From Curtobacterium sp. PhB115 (GTDB lineage Bacteria; Actinomycetota; Actinomycetes; Actinomycetales; Microbacteriaceae), in assembly GCF_003752025.1 (NCBI RefSeq), contig NZ_RJKR01000008.1, positions 1 to 64,000 of the forward strand: a stretch of 64,000 nt of DNA, read 5' to 3'. Position numbers and translations under genes: made by a program. The notes below the pieces were generated by a model. It was not told the origin of the DNA, did no database searches, and worked only from the letters and a program-made list of their open reading frames with translations. Below are positions 16,798 to 25,512 of this stretch, one piece after another. Position 1 is the first letter of the stretch, and every line of letters starts with the position of its first letter.

Positions 16798-18054
16798 GTG
16801 TTCTTCTCTCCTGCCCGTCTCCGGGCGTCGCTGTCGACGCTCTCCGAGCATCGATTCGTGACCTTCGCCGTCCTCGTCGACACGATCGGTGCGGGACTCA
16901 CGCTCCCGTTGACGATCGTGTACTTCACGCTCACGACCGACGTGCCACTCGCCGTCATCGGACTGCTGTCGACGGTCGCGAGCCTCGCCGCCCTGCCGAT
17001 CGGACTGCTCGGCGGAGTGCTGACCGACCGCTTCGGCGCGAAGGCGTCGATGATCCTCAACAACCTCATGTCCGCGGCGGGGTTCGCGCTCTACCTGATC
17101 GCGCACGACCCGGTCGTGGTCTTCGCGGCGATCTTCCTCGCCAACGCGTCCGAACGGCTCTACTGGACCTCGTGGACGGCGTACGTCCACGACCTCGCCG
17201 ACGGCCGTCCGTTCGAGCGGTGGTTCGCGTTCCTCGAGGCGATCAAGGCGGCAGCCCTCGGCACCGGTGCTGTCGTGGCAGCCGTCACGCTGGCACACGG
17301 ACAGGACGGACTCCGGTGGCTGATCGTCGCGAACGTCGTCACCAGTGTCGCGGCGGCCGTCGTCTTCGCGACGCAGCCCACCGGGACGAGGGACGAGCAC
17401 CCACCTCGTTCGTCGGACCCGCACGAGACGTCGGGGACGCTGCGCGAGTTCCTCGCGGACCGCTCGATGCGGCTGATCACCCTCGGGCAGTTCTTGATCG
17501 GTCCAGCGATGGTGCTGCCGAACGTCGCGCTGAGCGTCCTGTTCGTCCAGCAGTGGCACATGCCGCCCGCGGTGGCCCCGGTCCAGTTCGCGGTCGCGAC
17601 GGCGCTCTCCGCGGTGTTCCAGACGTCGGTCACGCGATGGGTCGCTGGCCTCGACCGCGGGACACTGATCGCGACGGGCGCACTGCTCACCGGCGCGATC
17701 GCGGTGCCGCTGGTCTTCCTGCCACCGCTGGCCGGTGCCGCTGCGTGGTGCTTCGTGGTCCTCGTCGGGATCGTGCTCGCCGTGGCGGACATGATCTCCC
17801 TGCCCGCGGCGAACGCCGTCATGGCCGAAGCTCCGCACCCGCGCGTCCGTGGACGGGCGATCGGCGTGTTCCAGACCGCGAGCTCCGTCGGCATGGCGCT
17901 GTTCCCCTTGAGCCTGGCGTTCCTGGACACCGACGTGCCCTGGTTGCTCTGGGTCCTGACGGCCGTCGTCTTCGCCGGTGCTGCCTGGAGCTGGCGCACG
18001 GCGCTCGTGGGGCTGCCCCCGAGGGTGCGCGTCGCGGCGCCCGACGAGGGCTAG
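16798..18054 (+). CDS. MFS transporter
   Basis: A 418-residue major facilitator with twelve predicted helices. The loop 2-3 signature reads GGVLTDRFGAKASM and the second-half equivalent GRAIGVFQTASSVGMALFPL. A hydrophilic segment (GTRDEHPPRSSDPHETSG, about residues 198-215) is the central cytoplasmic loop. GTG start gives a short basic N-terminus typical for this class. 162 bp after the glycosyltransferase stop, so the pair may share a message. Multidrug efflux is the most common role of this subgroup. Confidence 0.85.
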   Translation: MFFSPARLRASLSTLSEHRFVTFAVLVDTIGAGLTLPLTIVYFTLTTDVPLAVIGLLSTVASLAALPIGLLGGVLTDRFGAKASMILNNLMSAAGFALYLIAHDPVVVFAAIFLANASERLYWTSWTAYVHDLADGRPFERWFAFLEAIKAAALGTGAVVAAVTLAHGQDGLRWLIVANVVTSVAAAVVFATQPTGTRDEHPPRSSDPHETSGTLREFLADRSMRLITLGQFLIGPAMVLPNVALSVLFVQQWHMPPAVAPVQFAVATALSAVFQTSVTRWVAGLDRGTLIATGALLTGAIAVPLVFLPPLAGAAAWCFVVLVGIVLAVADMISLPAANAVMAEAPHPRVRGRAIGVFQTASSVGMALFPLSLAFLDTDVPWLLWVLTAVVFAGAAWSWRTALVGLPPRVRVAAPDEG

Positions 18055-18057
18055 CGC

Positions 18058-18813
18058 TCATCCCGCAGCGGCACCGAGGTGCCTGGTGAAGAAGCGGTCG
18101 GCTTCGTCGCCCGCGAACTGCGGCACGCCTGTGTGACCCCCGGTGTTGGCGGACAGGGTCTTCTCCGTCGAGGCGAAGGCGTCGAAGAGATCGAGCGCCA
18201 TCGCTCGGTCGTTCCCTTCGTCGTCCCACTGGAGGAGCACGTGCAGCGGGATCGTGACCCGGCGGGCCTCGTCCATGGTCGTGCGTGGCACGAAGCTGCC
18301 CGCGAAGAGTGCGGCCGCCGCGATGCGTGGTTCGATCGCGGCCAGACGGACGCCGATCGCGATGACCCCGCCCGAGAACCCGACCGGCCCACCGATCTCG
18401 GGAAGGTCGAGCACCTCGTCGAGTGTCGCCTGCCACTCCGGCACCGCTCGATCGACGAGCGGCAGGACCAGTCGATCGACGACGTCGGCCCCGGGCGGCT
18501 GACCGGCGGCGATCGCATGCCTGAGTTCCGCTCGAGCCTGCTCCGCTCCGGGGAGCGCGGGCCGCTCGCCTGCTCCGGGGAGCTCGATGGCGACCGAGGC
18601 GAATCCCTGCCGGGCGGCGCTGCGGGCTCGCGCCACGAGACGCGGGAGCATCCGTTGCATCCCGATGCTGCCGGGTTGGCCCAGCAGGATCAGCGGCACC
18701 GGCTGCGACGGGGTGGCGGTCGGTGGCGTCCACAGGATGCCGGGGACGTCACCGAGTGTGAACCGGCGCTCGGTGATGCCCCCGTCGAGGTGCTGTTCAG
18801 CGGTGAAGTGCAC
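18058..18813 (-). CDS. Alpha/beta hydrolase (dienelactone hydrolase-like)
   Basis: A 251-residue alpha/beta hydrolase. The region LPEIGGPVGFSGGVIAIGVRL contains the nucleophile elbow GFSGG, followed by HVLLQWDDEGNDR (acid) and TGGHTGVP (His). GTG start at 18813 follows AGAGAGG and lies 2 nt after the stop of the Nudix gene, indicating a two-gene unit; longer upstream frames run into the Nudix gene in another frame. Substrate unknown. Confidence 0.85.
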   Translation of the reverse strand: MHFTAEQHLDGGITERRFTLGDVPGILWTPPTATPSQPVPLILLGQPGSIGMQRMLPRLVARARSAARQGFASVAIELPGAGERPALPGAEQARAELRHAIAAGQPPGADVVDRLVLPLVDRAVPEWQATLDEVLDLPEIGGPVGFSGGVIAIGVRLAAIEPRIAAAALFAGSFVPRTTMDEARRVTIPLHVLLQWDDEGNDRAMALDLFDAFASTEKTLSANTGGHTGVPQFAGDEADRFFTRHLGAAAG

Positions 18814-18815
18814 GG

Positions 18816-19256
18816 TCAGGCCTCTCTGGGGCGGTGGTCGAGTCGGTCCCGGTCGAGCATCGTGAGCACGCCTTCGGGGAACACCGCGGCCGTGGTGTCG
18901 AGCGGGATCCACCGCACCGCGCTGCCTTCGTCCAACACGACGAGTTCCGCGTCGAGCGGGACGGCATCGAGGTCGTCCGACCGGACGGCGAAGACGTGGA
19001 CGTACTCGTGGCCGGGGCGTCCCTCGAACTCGAAGAGGTTCTCGACGACGCCCAGCAGCTCGGCCTCGGTGAGCTCGACGTCGAGCTCTTCACGGAACTC
19101 GCGGCGGAGCGCCTGGTCAGCTCGCTCGCCGAACTCGATCCCGCCACCGACGGCACGGAAGAAGGCCAGGCCGCGGACGGCGTCGAAGGACTCGGACAAC
19201 AGGACGTGTCCGTCCTTGACGGGCAGACCCACGGCGATGTTCCTGATGGTCGGCAT
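18816..19256 (-). CDS. NUDIX hydrolase
   Basis: A 146-residue Nudix protein. The Nudix box runs from about residue 40 as GGGIEFGERADQALRREF followed by REELDVEL, fitting G-x5-E-x7-REUxEExGU with Asp in place of the last Gly. Family members cleave nucleoside diphosphates linked to another moiety, including damaged nucleotides and NAD or sugar nucleotides. Directly precedes the alpha/beta hydrolase gene (2-nt gap). Substrate cannot be inferred. Confidence 0.9.
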   Translation of the reverse strand: MPTIRNIAVGLPVKDGHVLLSESFDAVRGLAFFRAVGGGIEFGERADQALRREFREELDVELTEAELLGVVENLFEFEGRPGHEYVHVFAVRSDDLDAVPLDAELVVLDEGSAVRWIPLDTTAAVFPEGVLTMLDRDRLDHRPREA

Positions 19257-19293
19257 CCCCTCACCCTGCCAGGCCGTCGACGATCGGGCGTCG

Positions 19294-20739
19294 TCAGCGG
19301 GCCACTTCGGGAGCGGTCACCGATCCGGCGTGGAGCCCGGCCGGTGCGGGACGGTCGTTGCAGTTCGCCGCGGCGTCGGCGGGGATCGACGCGGTACCAG
19401 CCCGCGCGGGACCGAGGCCGAACCCGGCGACCACGGCGCCGCACGCGAACAACGCCGCGGTCACCACGACGGCACGGTGGAACCCGACCGTGTCCACCGT
19501 CGAGCCGACGATCGTGCTGAGCAACGCGATCACGACGAGTCCGGCGATGCGGGCCACCGCGTTGTTCACGGCGGAGGCGACCCCGGCACGGTCGGCCGGC
19601 ACGGACGCGAGCACCGCGGTCGTCAGGGGAGCGACGGTGATCGTGAGGCCGAGTCCGTAGACGAGCAGCCCCGGCAGGAGCTGCCACATGAAGTGCACGG
19701 GTGGCTCGGCCGCGAGCATCAGCAGGAACCCGACGGCGGAGATCCCGCACCCGGTGGCGACGAACAGCCGCGGACCGAGCCGACCGGCGAGTGCCCCGAC
19801 CGACCGGGAGAGGAGCAACGACGTCAGTGCGATGGGCAACGTCGCCAGCCCCGCGAGCGTGGCCGGGTAGCCAGCGACCTCCTGCAGGAAGAGCACCACG
19901 ACCAGGAGCCCGAGCGACACTCCGCCGTAGATCGCAGCGGTCGCCAGGTTCCCGTTGCGGAAGTCGCGGATCCGGAAGAGGCCGAGGGGGAGCAGCGGCT
20001 GCGCCGCACGGCGCTCCCATGCGAGGAACGCGGCGAGTGCGACGACCCCCACCGCCAACGGCACGAGCACGACGGCGCTCGCCCAGCCGGACTCCTGCTG
20101 TTCGATGAGACCGAACGCCGAGGCGGCGAGGCCCAGCGCGACGAGGACGGCGCCGAGCACGTCGATCCTGCCGCGGGCGGTCGTCCGTAGCGGGTCGTGC
20201 GATCGGCCGAGCATCGCGAGGGTGACGACGATGGGAACCACGTTGATGGCGAACACCGACCGCCAACCGACGAGGTCGACGAGCGCGCCCCCGAGCAGCG
20301 GCCCGACGACGAACGCCGTACTCGTCCACGCCGTCCAGGTCCCGATGGCCCGTCCGCGGGTCTCGCTCGGGAAGGTCGCGGTGATGAGCGCCAGCGAGCT
20401 GGGGACGAGGAGTGCTGCTCCGACGCCCTGCGCCGCCCGTGCCCCGATGAGGAGCCCGGCGGTCGGTGCGAGCGCGCAGGCCACCGAGGCGGCTCCGAAC
20501 AGCACCAGCCCGATGCGGAGGACCCGGAGCCTTCCGACCGTGTCCGCGAGCGAGCCGGTCAGGAGGATCAGGGCACCGAGCGCGAGGAGGTACGCGTCGA
20601 GCACCCACTGCTGGGTCCGCACCTGTCCGCCGAGGTCACCGGAGATCGCCGGGAGCGCGACGTTCACGATCGACCCGTCGAGGAACGACACGAACGAGGC
20701 GAGGATCGCGACGGCGAGGGTGGTCCTCCGGCTGGGCAC
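19294..20739 (-). CDS. MFS transporter, DHA2 (14-helix) drug efflux type
   Basis: A 481-residue transporter with about fourteen hydrophobic segments. SFLDGSIVNVALPAISGDL at the first helix is the DHA2 hallmark, followed by QWVLDAYLLALGALILLTGSLADTVGR (motif A) and ARAAQGVGAALLVPSSLALI (antiporter motif region). Members of this family (EmrB/QacA type) export drugs with protons. I place the start at the GTG at 20739; a GTG at 20787 would overlap the upstream hydrolase gene by 29 nt and add 16 residues. Probably co-transcribed with that hydrolase and the SDR gene. Confidence 0.88.
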   Translation of the reverse strand: MPSRRTTLAVAILASFVSFLDGSIVNVALPAISGDLGGQVRTQQWVLDAYLLALGALILLTGSLADTVGRLRVLRIGLVLFGAASVACALAPTAGLLIGARAAQGVGAALLVPSSLALITATFPSETRGRAIGTWTAWTSTAFVVGPLLGGALVDLVGWRSVFAINVVPIVVTLAMLGRSHDPLRTTARGRIDVLGAVLVALGLAASAFGLIEQQESGWASAVVLVPLAVGVVALAAFLAWERRAAQPLLPLGLFRIRDFRNGNLATAAIYGGVSLGLLVVVLFLQEVAGYPATLAGLATLPIALTSLLLSRSVGALAGRLGPRLFVATGCGISAVGFLLMLAAEPPVHFMWQLLPGLLVYGLGLTITVAPLTTAVLASVPADRAGVASAVNNAVARIAGLVVIALLSTIVGSTVDTVGFHRAVVVTAALFACGAVVAGFGLGPARAGTASIPADAAANCNDRPAPAGLHAGSVTAPEVAR

Positions 20740-20758
20740 GGTCAGCAGGCCAGAGCGG

Positions 20759-21586
20759 CTACTGGGCGGTGACCTGGTCGTCGGCACCCGCGAGGCGCTG
20801 CGACGCGAGCCACTCGAGCGCGGAGTCCGCGACCGTGCGCCACCCGCTGTCGATGGTGAGGGAGTGGCCGCGACCCTCGAACTCGCGGTACTCGGTGACC
20901 GCCGAGGGGTTGTCCTGGTAGAGCCGGAACACGGCGGAGGTCACCGACTGGGGCACCGTGTGGTCCTCGGTCCCCGACACCAGGAGCAACGGTCCGCGCT
21001 CGGCGGCGTGCGTGTCGACGGCGGCAGGCGAATTGCGGGTGAAGTTCGCCGACGCGTCCTCGAACAGCGGACGGCCCGGGCCCGGGATCGTCCAGGCTTC
21101 GTGCAGCGCGTCGGACTCCTCGGCGGGGATCGCGTTGCCGAACGAGTACCGGAACTCCTTGGCGGTGAGGGAGACGGTCCGGTGCTTGTTCTTGGGGTTG
21201 CCGAGTGCGGGGAAGCCCGACCGGAGCTGGGAGAACGGCAGGATCTTCACCCCCTTGATCGGTGCCGGGTCGATCGCGACCCCCGCGACGGCGTAGCCGT
21301 TGGCGAGGAGCTCCTGGGCGATGAGCCCGCCGAAGGAGTGCCCGACCACGATCGGTTTCGTCTCGAGCGAGTCGATGATGTCCGTGTAGTGACGGCAGAT
21401 CTGTTCGATCCCGACGTCGTCGAGCCCACTGGGATCGTCACGCGTGGCGGCGACCGAGTCCCCGTCGCCGGGCCACCCCGGAGCGATCGCGTCGTACCCG
21501 TGCTCGGCGAACAGGTCGATCCACGGCTGCCAGGCAGACGAGTGGATCCAGAGGCCGTGGATGAACACGACCGGAGTCTTCGACAT
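20759..21586 (-). CDS. Alpha/beta hydrolase
   Basis: A 275-residue single-domain alpha/beta hydrolase: TPVVFIHGLWIHSSAWQPWI carries the oxyanion HG motif, VVGHSFGGLIAQEL the nucleophile Ser, SGTEDHTVP the Asp and GRGHSLTID the catalytic His. The ATG is preceded by a strong site, AAGGAGACACC. Sits between the SDR gene upstream and the DHA2 pump downstream, all on the minus strand. A haloperoxidase- or esterase-like activity is plausible; substrate unknown. Confidence 0.9.
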   Translation of the reverse strand: MSKTPVVFIHGLWIHSSAWQPWIDLFAEHGYDAIAPGWPGDGDSVAATRDDPSGLDDVGIEQICRHYTDIIDSLETKPIVVGHSFGGLIAQELLANGYAVAGVAIDPAPIKGVKILPFSQLRSGFPALGNPKNKHRTVSLTAKEFRYSFGNAIPAEESDALHEAWTIPGPGRPLFEDASANFTRNSPAAVDTHAAERGPLLLVSGTEDHTVPQSVTSAVFRLYQDNPSAVTEYREFEGRGHSLTIDSGWRTVADSALEWLASQRLAGADDQVTAQ

Positions 21587-21631
21587 GGTGTCTCCTTCGG
21601 GTTGTGGTGCCCGGCGACGTCCGCCGAGCGG

Positions 21632-22426
21632 TCACAGGTCTTTGGTCAATCCGCCGTCGATGAGGAAGTCGGCCCCGGTCACGTTGCCGGCACGATCGCT
21701 CGCGAGCAGGAGCACGAGGTCCGCGACCTCCGCCGGCTCGGTGAACCGGCCGGTCGAGAATCCGCCGCCCTCGGCGATGATCCGTTCGCGGGCCACCTCC
21801 GGGGAGATGCCCATCGCGGCAGCGACGGTCGCCGCGACACCGCCGTCGCCGAGCCAGAGCGGCGTCGACACGGGCCCGGGACTGATGGTGTTGAACCGGA
21901 TGCCCTGCGGGCCGTACTCCTTGGACAGCGACTTCGAGAGGTTCCAGACGGCGGCCTTCGTCGCGGAGTAGTCGATGACCCCGGGGTCCGGCAGGAACGC
22001 GTTGACGGACGCGATCGTGACGACGTTGCCCCGGCCGCGCTCGAGCAGCAGCGGGATCGCGGCCCGCGTCGTCCGCACCGTTGCCATCAGGCTGAGGTTC
22101 AGCGTCCGCAGCCACTCGTCGTCGCCGACCGCGAGGAAGCCGTCCGTGCGCGGTGTGACTGCTCCGACGTTGTTCACGAGGACGTCCAGCCCGCCGAAGT
22201 GCTCGGCGCGTGCGACGAGTTCGGCCGGTCCGTCCGGCGTGGAGAGGTCGACGGGCACGGCGAGCACCTGGCCCGAGTCGGACAGCGCGACGAGTTCGTC
22301 GGTGATGCTGCGTGCGCCGGCGACGACCCGTGCTCCTTCGGCGACGAGCGCTTCGGTGATGGCGAGTCCGATGCCCTTGCTCGCCCCGGTGACGACGGCG
22401 ACCTTGTCGGTGAGGTGGAGGTCCAT
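21632..22426 (-). CDS. SDR family oxidoreductase
   Basis: A 264-residue classical short-chain dehydrogenase. Cofactor loop TGASKGIG near residue 13, structural NNVG at about 87 in place of NNAG, catalytic Ser in IASVNAF, and YSATK (Tyr and Lys) near residue 153. The C-terminus DFLIDGGLTKDL is typical. ATG lies 6 nt after TACCGT, so leaderless. It leads the unit SDR, hydrolase, DHA2 pump, which looks like a small detoxification or catabolic cassette. NAD(P) preference and substrate unknown. Confidence 0.92.
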   Translation of the reverse strand: MDLHLTDKVAVVTGASKGIGLAITEALVAEGARVVAGARSITDELVALSDSGQVLAVPVDLSTPDGPAELVARAEHFGGLDVLVNNVGAVTPRTDGFLAVGDDEWLRTLNLSLMATVRTTRAAIPLLLERGRGNVVTIASVNAFLPDPGVIDYSATKAAVWNLSKSLSKEYGPQGIRFNTISPGPVSTPLWLGDGGVAATVAAAMGISPEVARERIIAEGGGFSTGRFTEPAEVADLVLLLASDRAGNVTGADFLIDGGLTKDL

Positions 22427-22438
22427 GTCGCGACGGTA
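22427..22438 (-). promoter_or_regulatory. Leaderless-type -10 element of the SDR gene
   Basis: Minus strand TACCGT, spacer CGCGAC, then ATG. Confidence 0.5.
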
Positions 22439-22494
22439 GGGCGGTCGAGGCTGCCGAGCCTGTCCCCGCTCCTACCAGGCTCGGCGGCGGTTCC

Positions 22495-23319
22495 CTACAC
22501 GGGGCCCGACGGTGTGAGGCGCTGGAGCGCGGTGTCGCTCGGTGTGCCGGGCTCGGCCTGGTAGAGCCAGATGCTCTGACCGTCCGCACCCGGCAGCGGC
22601 AGCCGCGCGTAGTGCAGGACGAGGCGACCGACCCGCGGATGGCGCAGGACGTGCACGCCGGTGGACGACGTCGACACGTCGTTGCGCTGCCAGGCGTCAC
22701 GGAAGTGCGGGTTGCGCGCGGAGAGCTCCGACACCAGGCCCGAGAGCCGTGGGTCCGTGAGCCGCTGCCCGAACATCGAGCGGAGGAGTGCGGTGGTCCG
22801 TTCGCAGAGTCCCTCCCACCCTTCGTGGAGTGCGCGTTCGTCACGGTCGGTGAGCAGCGAGATCAGGTTGTTCACGCCCACCCGGTAGCTCGGGTTCAGT
22901 GCCTCGGCGAGCGCGTTGGTCGCGAGGACGTCGAGGTACCGGTTGTGCACGACGGCGGCGGTCCGCGGCCACGAGTCGATGAGCCACTGCACTCCCTGGT
23001 CGACGTCGTCGAGCTGGCTCCCGGCCGAGGTCGAGGTCGAGGTCGGACGCGCGAGTTCGTGGAGGTACTCGCGGGCGTCGTCAGCGAGGAGCAGGGCCCT
23101 CGCCAACGCGTCGACGACCTGGTCCGACGGCCTCGTCTCCCGCCCCTGCTCCAGCCGCAGGTAGTACTCGGTGCTGATGCCGGCCAGGATCGCGACCTCT
23201 TCGCGGCGCAAGCCGACGACGCGCCTCACCTGCCCGCCGACCGTGATCCCGACGTCCGCAGGCGAGGTCACACTCCGACGTGCGCGGAGGTACGCACCGA
23301 GTGGGCTCTGCGTGGCCAT
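22495..23319 (-). CDS. Helix-turn-helix regulator with MmyB-like ligand domain
   Basis: A 274-residue regulator with an N-terminal XRE-type helix-turn-helix (GLRREEVAILAGISTEYYLRLEQGRETRPS) and a C-terminal MmyB-like domain (NRYLDVLATNALAEALNP, then ELSARNPHFRDAWQRNDV, and HPRVGRLVLHYARLPLP). This combination is common in actinobacteria, where it often controls a neighbouring oxidoreductase; here the SDR gene follows on the same strand, 68 bp downstream. The ATG lies 5 nt after TAGCAT, so I discard the longer in-frame extension. Confidence 0.9.
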   Translation of the reverse strand: MATQSPLGAYLRARRSVTSPADVGITVGGQVRRVVGLRREEVAILAGISTEYYLRLEQGRETRPSDQVVDALARALLLADDAREYLHELARPTSTSTSAGSQLDDVDQGVQWLIDSWPRTAAVVHNRYLDVLATNALAEALNPSYRVGVNNLISLLTDRDERALHEGWEGLCERTTALLRSMFGQRLTDPRLSGLVSELSARNPHFRDAWQRNDVSTSSTGVHVLRHPRVGRLVLHYARLPLPGADGQSIWLYQAEPGTPSDTALQRLTPSGPV

Positions 23320-23394
23320 GCCGCATGCTAGCGAGGGAGCACCCCCGACCGGAACCCGCTCGACCGAGGGCGGAGGGGCCGCCATGATGGGCGG

Positions 23395-24303
23395 GTGTCG
23401 GAGGACGTCATCGGGCAGCCGTGGATCAGCGCCGTGCTGCGCTCGGTGGGCGCGACGGCCGAGCACCTGGAACAGCTGCCGGGAGGGGCGGTCAACCACA
23501 CCTTCCGGGCCGATCGGCCCGAGGGCGGCGCCGTCGTCCTCCGGTTCCCGGCTGATCCGCGCCGTGAGGACGAGTACCCGGTCGAGGCGTGGGCGGCGCG
23601 GGAGGCGGCTCGCATCGGCATCCCCACCGCGACACCCCTGCTGCACGGCGTCGAAGAAGGCGTCCCGTTCACGGTGTCGGAGTACGTCGAGCCGGACCCG
23701 CGGGGGATCGCCCGGCCCTGGACGTGGCTCGGTGCCTACGCCCGCGCCGTCGGTCGGATCCCGCTCCGGGACGCGCCGCCGTCGTTGTACTCACGGTTCG
23801 GCGCGGACCTCGAGCACGCGTGGTCGGCACACCTCCACTACGACCTCGCAGCCCTCGACGGCGACGACCGGCTCCACCGCGACGGCGCCTACGTGTCCGC
23901 CGACGAGATGCGCGACCTGATCGGGCGACTCGAGTCGGAGCGGTTCGACCTCGGCCTCGCGCACGGCGACCTCGCACCACGCAACCTCATCTCCCGCGGA
24001 CCACTCGCGCCACCGGTCCTCATCGACTGGGGTGCTGCCGAGACCGGACCGACGCCGTGGACCGATGCGCGGAGGGTCGTCGAGTGGGCGTTCATCGACG
24101 AGTCGATCAGTCGCCAGGAGCACGACGAGTTCATGGTCAGCGCGGGGCTGGACTCGGACGCCGATCACCGGACGCTGGTGTCGATGACGGTGCTGCACCT
24201 GCTCGACGTCACCCGGTGGGCACTCGAGCGGCGGCCCGATCTGTACGGCGAGTACCTCGCGCGCTGCCGGACGGGCATCGACCGGATCCGTCGGTCCCAG
24301 TAG
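23395..24303 (+). CDS. Aminoglycoside phosphotransferase-like kinase
   Basis: A 302-residue phosphotransferase of the APH/choline kinase fold. The N-lobe nucleotide region is PGGAVNHTFRAD; the catalytic loop reads LAHGDLAPRNLI (Asp about 189, Asn after) and the metal-binding motif LIDWGAAE. GTG start lies 6 nt after CATGAT. Members phosphorylate aminoglycosides, macrolides, choline, homoserine or sugars, and resistance cannot be claimed from the fold alone. Divergent from the XRE-type regulator. Confidence 0.85.
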   Translation: MSEDVIGQPWISAVLRSVGATAEHLEQLPGGAVNHTFRADRPEGGAVVLRFPADPRREDEYPVEAWAAREAARIGIPTATPLLHGVEEGVPFTVSEYVEPDPRGIARPWTWLGAYARAVGRIPLRDAPPSLYSRFGADLEHAWSAHLHYDLAALDGDDRLHRDGAYVSADEMRDLIGRLESERFDLGLAHGDLAPRNLISRGPLAPPVLIDWGAAETGPTPWTDARRVVEWAFIDESISRQEHDEFMVSAGLDSDADHRTLVSMTVLHLLDVTRWALERRPDLYGEYLARCRTGIDRIRRSQ

Positions 24304-24322
24304 GGGCGGTCATGCTCTCCCC

Positions 24323-24364
24323 GTGATCCGCACGGAGCGTCTGCTGCTGCGGAAGACCCTGTGA
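24323..24364 (+). pseudogene. Truncated GNAT acetyltransferase start (13 codons)
   Basis: A GTG six nt after a CATGCT -10 element opens VIRTERLLLRKTL and then stops. The peptide is the canonical opening of RimJ/RimL-type GNAT acetyltransferases (IRTERLLLR), but the remaining roughly 160 residues are absent; the next 3' base already belongs to the stop codon of a convergent gene. I read this as a gene remnant that kept its promoter and start. Confidence 0.6.
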
Positions 24365-24805
24365 TCAGAGCGTGCCGGCGCCGTGCCAGCCGAGCGGCCC
24401 CGCCGCGGCGGTCAACCGCGCGTGCTCAGCACCGTCGGTGAGCTGCCACCCGTAGTTCGTGACGATCACGTAGCTCTCGTCGCCCCGGAGTTCCCGCGTG
24501 CACGCCGGCCCGAGCCCGCCCGTGAAGACCTCTTCGTCGATCCAGACGAGGAGCTGGCCGACCCAGTCGGCCGCGTCCTCGGGTTCGGCGTACAGCCAGT
24601 ACTGCGGTGCTCCGGACGCCGGCAGTCCGATGGACAACCGGGCAGTGGCGTCGTCGCGCTGCGCGAGGAGCACGTCCGCTGCGCCGGGCGTGGCACGGAG
24701 GTCCGCGATGCGGTAGTCCGATGCGTCCTCGCGCGCCGGGTCGGAGCGACGCCAGCGGGTCGCCGCCGTACGCAGGGCGGCGTGGAGGTCCGCGTCGGTG
24801 AGCAC
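24365..24805 (-). CDS. Conserved hypothetical protein
   Basis: A 146-residue soluble protein that I do not recognise. It is acidic, with an internal WLYAEPEDAADWVGQLLVWIDEEV and a Tyr/Trp-rich SYVIVTNYGWQL near the end. GTG start 6 nt after GAGACT on the minus strand. It begins about 63 bp from the divergent DinB gene and ends against the acetyltransferase remnant. No signal peptide or membrane segment. Confidence 0.7.
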   Translation of the reverse strand: MLTDADLHAALRTAATRWRRSDPAREDASDYRIADLRATPGAADVLLAQRDDATARLSIGLPASGAPQYWLYAEPEDAADWVGQLLVWIDEEVFTGGLGPACTRELRGDESYVIVTNYGWQLTDGAEHARLTAAAGPLGWHGAGTL

Positions 24806-24868
24806 GTGCCGAGTCTCGCACGGCCGGTCGCGAGGCGCGTCCTTCGCCGTCGGAGGGGATGATGAGCC

Positions 24869-25318
24869 ATGGACACCGCACAGCAGGACGTGATCGAACT
24901 CGCGGAGTACGCCGCCGGTCGTCTCACCGACCGGATGGTCGGACTCGACGACGACGAGTGGGCCTGGCAGCCGATCCCCGGCGACCCGGACGTCACGATC
25001 CGGTGGCGACTCGACCACATCGTGGAGACGGTGGCGGACGACCGGAACCGAGAGTGGTTGGGGCTCGACCCCGCGCCGACCGGAGCTCCGGGCCCGGCTG
25101 CCTCGTCGGCCTCGGCGCTCGCCGCACTCGACGACGCGATCGCCGCGTTCCTCGGTGCCGCGCGTGCGCTGGGCGATGCCGCTGCCGACCCGATGGGTGC
25201 GGTCGCTGGCCCGTACGGGGATGCGACCCGGCGGTCGTTCGTGCTGCACGTCGTCGACGAACTGATCCACCACGCGGCCGAGGCGGCGATCCTCCGCGAC
25301 CTCTACGCGGCGCGCTGA
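24869..25318 (+). CDS. DinB superfamily protein
   Basis: A 149-residue four-helix protein of the DinB/YfiT-like putative metalloenzyme fold. LDDDEWAWQPIPGDPDVTIRWRLDHIVETV carries the first metal-binding His and FVLHVVDELIHHAAEAAILRDLY the C-terminal His pair. Family members include thiol (mycothiol or bacillithiol) transferases. The ATG lies 5 nt after GATGAT, so likely leaderless. Divergent from the hypothetical gene at 24365-24805. Confidence 0.8.
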   Translation: MDTAQQDVIELAEYAAGRLTDRMVGLDDDEWAWQPIPGDPDVTIRWRLDHIVETVADDRNREWLGLDPAPTGAPGPAASSASALAALDDAIAAFLGAARALGDAAADPMGAVAGPYGDATRRSFVLHVVDELIHHAAEAAILRDLYAAR

Positions 25319-25512
25319 GCGCACCGCGAGCAGCGAGATCGCGGGGCGGGACGCCGACACGTCGGGCACGCCCGCTCGAACGCCCGGATTCGGCACGACG
25401 AATCCCGCTGATCAGGCCTTTTCCGTTCGGAGACGGCCGATCAGCGTGGAAGGATCGACGGGTCCCGAGACGCCGGTGTCTCCACTCGTTCGTCTCGAAA
25501 GTGCGCTCTCCC
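25319..25512 (+). promoter_or_regulatory. Structured leader upstream of mntP
   Basis: 194 bp without a gene. An 8-bp perfect stem, CGCTGATC (25406-25413) with GATCAGCG (25439-25446), encloses a second possible stem CCGT/ACGG. mntP genes are often preceded by the manganese-sensing yybP-ykoY riboswitch, but I cannot match its conserved loops here, so only a structured leader is claimed. Confidence 0.3.

Noticed and set aside
23395..24303. Aminoglycoside resistance gene
   Set aside because: Only the general APH/choline-kinase fold is supported; resistance specificity cannot be claimed.
25319..25512. Confident yybP-ykoY riboswitch call upstream of mntP
   Set aside because: Only a hairpin is visible; the conserved manganese-binding loops could not be matched by eye.
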